Part shown: in pieces, positions 60,655 to 63,682 of the stretch | How the letters are laid out: every line of letters starts with the position of its first letter | Position numbering within the stretch: position 1 is the first letter of the stretch | Assembly (NCBI RefSeq): GCF_900142395.1 | Contig: NZ_FRAS01000025.1 | Span: forward strand, 1 to 63,682 | Source of the DNA: Hymenobacter psychrotolerans DSM 18569 | Lineage (GTDB): Bacteria > Bacteroidota > Bacteroidia > Cytophagales > Hymenobacteraceae | Length of the DNA: 63,682 bases | Reading direction: 5' to 3' | The notes under the pieces: model-generated | What the model saw: only the letters and a program-made list of their open reading frames with translations | Databases searched by the model: none | What the model was told of the DNA's origin: nothing | Program-made: the position numbers and the translations under genes

Positions 60655-61689
60655 ATGGAAAATACCCATCTTGCCAGCTATCAATTTGAAGTTCTTCGCC
60701 AGTACGGGGACAGCTTCCCGGCGGCGCTGTTCGCTACCATAGCTGAGGCAGCAGCTTATTGCCGCGCAGAGTTGAGCGGCTACCTCAACCGTACCGACGA
60801 TAAGGCCGAAAATGCTCTGGTAGCGGCGGGCCAGCAAGTGCGATTTCGTGGCCCACATGGTCTACGCTGGGTAAAAGGTCTAACTCACCCAATACCGGCC
60901 GGAACCGCCCCAGCGCGCTTTAATCCTGGGCAGAGCGTGCGCCTTTTTGGGGTGGAGCAGCCGTTGACGGTAGCGGCCCGCGACTTTGCGCAGGGAGCCT
61001 GGTATTACCAGTTCAAAGATGGTTCCGGGCCAGTGGCGGAGGCATTGCTGTTTGGGGTGGACGCCGAGCCTACCCCACCAGCGGCGGCAGCCGTGGCAGC
61101 TGAACCACTCCTATTCAGCCTGCACAGCAGCCAGATATTGGCCGGTGACGAACAGGGGCAGCCGTTCTGGAAGCCCTTACCGCCGCGCCTGTTTGTGCAG
61201 GTGCAGGTCGGGCAGCCTGACCAATCGCGCATCGTGGCGCTGTGTGGTACAACCGGCAAACGGTTTCTGACCCATGCCTACGAGCACGGCCCTTTTCAAC
61301 TCGCGGACGGGCAGCGGCTGGCCAGCGTGAAGGCCCTAGGCAACTACTTCGCCCGCCAGCACCGCGCCATGCTCCCGGCCGAGGGGGCGGCCATGCTGCT
61401 GGGAGTCGACGGGAGTATCCAGGAAGTGCGCCCCGTTAAGGGCCGGACGTTCAAGCTGGCGCAGCTGTATGCGGCCTTGGAATGCGACTACATCGACGTG
61501 CACCATCCCCAGCACGGGGCTTACCAGGACTGGATTCTGGTCTTCGACGATGAGGGCAAATTCAAGGAGTGCCCCATCAACCCGCTGGCCACGGCCCTGT
61601 GGTACGAAACCTATCCGCTTGACCAGTACTCCCCCGTGGATGTGGTGGCCGGTCCGGTCCTGCTCATGCGGTCTGAGATGATGAGATAA
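60655..61689 (+). CDS. DUF3846-like protein, 344 residues
   Basis: The C-terminal 110 residues match the DUF3846 pattern: LGVDGSIQEVRPVKGRTFKL, then DYIDVHHPQHGAYQDWILVF and a Pro-Leu-Ala-Thr ending. Proteins of this family occur in phages and conjugative elements. The N-terminal half is a novel region with a Gly/Arg strand-rich part (GQQVRFRGPHGLRWVKGL) and Ala/Pro linkers. It is preceded by a copy of the ardC upstream element, so it may be expressed with ardC on entry into a new host. This makes it an anti-defence candidate. Confidence 0.6.
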   Translation: MENTHLASYQFEVLRQYGDSFPAALFATIAEAAAYCRAELSGYLNRTDDKAENALVAAGQQVRFRGPHGLRWVKGLTHPIPAGTAPARFNPGQSVRLFGVEQPLTVAARDFAQGAWYYQFKDGSGPVAEALLFGVDAEPTPPAAAAVAAEPLLFSLHSSQILAGDEQGQPFWKPLPPRLFVQVQVGQPDQSRIVALCGTTGKRFLTHAYEHGPFQLADGQRLASVKALGNYFARQHRAMLPAEGAAMLLGVDGSIQEVRPVKGRTFKLAQLYAALECDYIDVHHPQHGAYQDWILVFDDEGKFKECPINPLATALWYETYPLDQYSPVDVVAGPVLLMRSEMMR

Positions 61690-61698
61690 TGCTCGCAG

Positions 61699-61733
61699 CA
61701 TCCCGGTTGGCCAGTGGCCAGCCGGGATGTTTT
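61699..61733 (+). terminator. Intrinsic terminator
   Basis: The stem catcccggttggcc / ggccagccgggatg (one G-T pair) encloses a 3-base loop and is followed by TTTT, so it ends the DUF3846-like gene transcript. Confidence 0.85.
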
Positions 61734-61804
61734 GCAAATAGGCCGCCTCCCACTCGCTTCGCAGTAAGTGCAATTATGCTTCGTACATTGTGCATAGAAT
61801 AGCT

Positions 61805-62080
61805 ATGGCTGTTTCCGTTCCTATCGACCACTTCACAACTGAACCGCTACCGCTGGAAAAAGCCCGTGCCTGGCTGGCGCTCGTTCTCAACCACCCGGCC
61901 TTTTCTGCCGAGCGCCAGCAGAAGGCTGGCCAACTGATGGCCGCCACGTCGGATGCCAGGCAGGTCTGCCGGTGGGCTGTTTTGGCGCTAATGGAAAGCG
62001 AGCGGTGGGAGGATGCGGTGCTACTCCGTGAGGAAGCGTCGCGGGGCGGCCGTTCAAGTTTCCCGCGCTGCTGTCACTAA
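61805..62080 (+). CDS. Hypothetical protein, 91 residues
   Basis: Not recognised. The ATG at 61805 (MAVSVPIDHFTTEPLPLEKA) is preferred over the GTG at 61790. It is mostly helical with Trp residues (ARAWLALVLNHPAF, then VCRWAVLALMESERWEDAV). Its end overlaps the start of the next gene by 68 bases in a different frame, so the two may be an operon with re-initiation, or the second gene may start further in. Confidence 0.45.
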   Translation: MAVSVPIDHFTTEPLPLEKARAWLALVLNHPAFSAERQQKAGQLMAATSDARQVCRWAVLALMESERWEDAVLLREEASRGGRSSFPRCCH

Positions 62081-62594
62081 CGGGGCACCGGTACGTAAGC
62101 CGAACCTACTACCTGAGTTACCATCCCTGACCCCTCTACTATTGGAAAGCCTGCTTCGCATCCCCGGTATTCAACAAGCCGAGCCCTTCTATTTCTTGGA
62201 TGACCAAGCCCAATCCGCCCGGAGTGAGGTGCTGGTTCATCCGGCCCACGAGTGGGCCATTGCCCTTGACCTGCCCCAATTCTTCTGGGACCGTATTGGA
62301 TTAGGCGTCGTGGACTTGGCCGGCAAGCTCTGTGAGCAGTACGCCATTGCTCCGCCGGCACTGGTAATGCTGGTGCGCTATGCTGCCCCGTATGACGACC
62401 GCTACTACCTGCTGCGATTCGTGCACGGCGACGAGAGCATATTCGGAGGATTCACCTTTATCGGCCCTATGCGCGAGCTACTCGAACCGGAGCAGGTAGA
62501 AGAACTGCTAGCCCAGGTGCGGGCCGGCGAGCCGCCCCAACGCTCATTCCGCGCCATTAAAAATCCTTTGCTCCCCCTTACCAGCAGAAAGTAG
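62013..62594 (+). CDS. Hypothetical protein, up to 193 residues
   Basis: Not recognised. The first 25 residues are Arg-rich and overlap the previous gene, so the true start may lie later. The main body is Leu/Pro-rich with hydrophobic patches (PALVMLVRYAAPYDDRYYLL, then FGGFTFIGPMRELLEPEQVE), which suggests a globular alpha/beta protein. The region is GC-rich and has no motif that supports a function. It shares its strand and likely transcript with the preceding small gene. Confidence 0.5.
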   Translation: MRCYSVRKRRGAAVQVSRAAVTNGAPVRKPNLLPELPSLTPLLLESLLRIPGIQQAEPFYFLDDQAQSARSEVLVHPAHEWAIALDLPQFFWDRIGLGVVDLAGKLCEQYAIAPPALVMLVRYAAPYDDRYYLLRFVHGDESIFGGFTFIGPMRELLEPEQVEELLAQVRAGEPPQRSFRAIKNPLLPLTSRK

Positions 62595-62602
62595 CCTTGC
62601 CC

Positions 62603-62959
62603 ATGACACGTCACCTCATCTCCATCCAGGCGCAGGCTGCCACCGTCACGGCCAGCACCCTCGCCGAGTTGCTGCGGCAGACCGGTACCAAGATTATGCA
62701 GCTTACAGAGGGCTTGGATATCAACCACCGCACGGCCCAGCGCCGCATCAAGGAGCCCGAGACCCTGACCATAAAGGAACTGCTGGCGCTGGCTGCGCTT
62801 CTAAGAGTACCCGAGCAGCAGCTTATCGACCTCATTCGCGACGAGTACCAGAACCGGCCGGCGGAGGCAACTGAAGACGCGGAAGCTTCGACTGAACCAG
62901 TTGAAAGAAAAGGCTCTGTTGTGAAAAAAGAGCAACCACGAAAGCTCAAAAAAAATTGA
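62603..62959 (+). CDS. Small HTH-like protein
   Basis: A 118-residue protein beginning at the ATG at 62603 (MTRHLISIQAQAATVTASTL). The middle (LRQTGTKIMQLTEGLDINHR, then RRIKEPETLTIKELLALAAL) looks like a helix-turn-helix of the Cro/XRE type. The C-terminus is Glu/Lys-rich (KGSVVKKEQPRKLKKN). It may regulate the preceding genes. It starts 8 bases after the previous gene. Confidence 0.55.
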   Translation: MTRHLISIQAQAATVTASTLAELLRQTGTKIMQLTEGLDINHRTAQRRIKEPETLTIKELLALAALLRVPEQQLIDLIRDEYQNRPAEATEDAEASTEPVERKGSVVKKEQPRKLKKN

Positions 62960-62972
62960 GCCTTCCCTCATA

Positions 62973-63290
62973 CTAAAATGACTGTATTTGCTGTGATAAA
63001 GCAGTTTTCTTATCTCGCTGGAGCAGGTATTCTCTATATCTGCGGAGAGCAGATAAGTAGCTAGCGAGATTGTTGGTGTCTTTTTTATCGTATACCCCTG
63101 CTTGTTTTCGACTATCAATCTCTTGGGACAGTTTTGCGTCTGCAACTGCGAACTCCTCTGGGGATAAGCTGTCTATATCCCACAGATACTGTTCTTCAAG
63201 GATCTGTAAATAGTAAGGATATTGTTCAGGAGCAGACTTATAAGAAAATGTGCTCAACCATTCGCGGAATCCTTCCTTGTCAAATGCCAT
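62973..63290 (-). CDS. Hypothetical protein, 105 residues
   Basis: An AT-richer gene than its neighbours. Its middle (LASYLSALRRYREYLLQ) resembles the core-binding helices found at the N-terminus of tyrosine recombinases or in restriction-endonuclease-associated proteins. No catalytic residues follow. It is convergent with the HTH gene and its start is 72 bases from the IS3 end, so the insertion may have cut its promoter region but not its coding sequence. Confidence 0.5.
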   Translation of the reverse strand: MAFDKEGFREWLSTFSYKSAPEQYPYYLQILEEQYLWDIDSLSPEEFAVADAKLSQEIDSRKQAGVYDKKDTNNLASYLSALRRYREYLLQRDKKTALSQQIQSF

Positions 63291-63362
63291 TTCTGTTTCT
63301 CGAAGTGACCTTGCAGTCGTTCTAATTCAATATGAAGAATAGGTTTGAGGTGGTCGAGTAAA

Positions 63363-63682
63363 TGTGGACAGAATAGGGTCTTATCTTTCGAATGTCATGC
63401 AAGACAGTCCCCAACCCGCCAAACGTCGGCGTTATGACGCTACCTTCCGGGCCGAGGCCCTGCGTTTGGCGGGCGAGAGCCGCTCGACCCAGGCCGCCGC
63501 TCGCGCCCTGAATATTAGCCCCAAGCTGCTCTACAAGTGGCAGAAAGAAGCACTCACACCCGTGGCGGCGGCTCGTGGGGCGGAGCTGGACCCGGCCACG
63601 GCGACCGAGCTGCGCCAGCTGCGGGCTTTAGCCCGGCGGCAGGCGCAGGAGCTGGATATTTTAAAAAAAGCCATTGCCATCT
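63363..63682 (+). mobile_element. IS3-family insertion sequence, left end only
   Basis: The element begins at about TGTGGACAGAATAG, which has the TG start of IS3-type inverted repeats, followed after 34 bases by the OrfA gene. The window ends inside OrfA, so the right end, OrfB and any target duplication are outside the window. Together with the IS at the left edge, this suggests the sequence ends at repeats. Confidence 0.75.
63397..63682 (+). CDS. IS3-family transposase OrfA, truncated at window end
   Basis: The N-terminal 95 codons of an OrfA protein (MQDSPQPAKRRRYDATFRAE). The helix-turn-helix STQAAARALNISPKLLYKWQ binds the IS ends, and a leucine-zipper-like stretch ends in LDILKKAIAI. 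The DNA TTTTAAAAAAAG near the end is an A7G slippery site, the usual point of -1 frameshifting to make the OrfAB transposase. The frame is open to the last base. Confidence 0.88.
   Translation, partial: MQDSPQPAKRRRYDATFRAEALRLAGESRSTQAAARALNISPKLLYKWQKEALTPVAAARGAELDPATATELRQLRALARRQAQELDILKKAIAI

Overview
The window looks like accessory DNA from a GC-rich member of the Bacteroidota, most likely Hymenobacter or a close cytophagal relative. The main evidence is the Bacteroidetes-type conjugation module (TraE/F/G/J/K/M/N homologues with their DUF4134/DUF4133/VirB4 order), the MobA/DUF5712-type mobilisation pair, ArdC and a ParA-type partition pair. No rRNA, intact tRNA or housekeeping gene was seen. 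The window starts exactly at the terminal inverted repeat of an IS5-type element and ends inside an IS3-type element, so it is probably a repeat-bounded contig of a conjugative plasmid or ICE.

Region 1 (1-25 kb) is a defence island, mostly on the + strand. After the IS and several unknown genes (one cut by the IS, one a VRR-NUC-like nuclease) come three modules. The first is a C5 cytosine methyltransferase followed by McrB-like and McrC-like (DUF2357 plus PD-(D/E)XK) genes at 3.3-7.8 kb. The second is a long prokaryotic Argonaute whose PIWI catalytic residues appear lost, overlapping a gene for a two-helix membrane protein at 8.1-11.2 kb. This matches the architecture of abortive-infection Ago/membrane-effector systems. 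The third is a four-gene module at 11.5-23.3 kb: a 1000-residue unknown, a 2117-residue DUF1998-type helicase, a Fe-S PD-(D/E)XK nuclease and a second C5 methyltransferase. It best matches Druantia type II. The island closes with a tyrosine recombinase on the - strand, with a 13-5-13 palindrome upstream and a frameshifted small gene downstream.

Region 2 (25-33.4 kb) holds unknown small genes, a sigma-region-2-like mini protein, a WYL regulator with a GmrSD-like DUF262/DUF1524 gene, and an AbiTii-domain gene paired with a winged-helix gene. The last two share a C-terminal motif and look like a further defence pair.

Region 3 (33.5-44.5 kb) is a - strand conjugation operon encoding the type IV secretion channel: pilin, VirB3, VirB4, VirB6, VirB8, VirB9, VirB10, a VirB5-like protein and TraO-like and lipoprotein genes.

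Region 4 (44.7-63 kb) holds a TOPRIM/DUF3991 protein, a HigBA toxin-antitoxin pair, ArdC, a ParA/DUF3408 partition pair next to a field of GTAGTAAA-type iterons, the mobilisation protein, relaxase and VirD4-type coupling ATPase, and a VbhA/Fic toxin-antitoxin pair directly downstream of the coupling ATPase. A tail of unknown genes follows. One of these (DUF3846-like) shares a 33-bp upstream element with ardC, suggesting co-regulation. Together regions 3 and 4 form the transfer and maintenance backbone, and regions 1 and 2 are its defence cargo. All family names are recognised from visible motifs; no database search was run.
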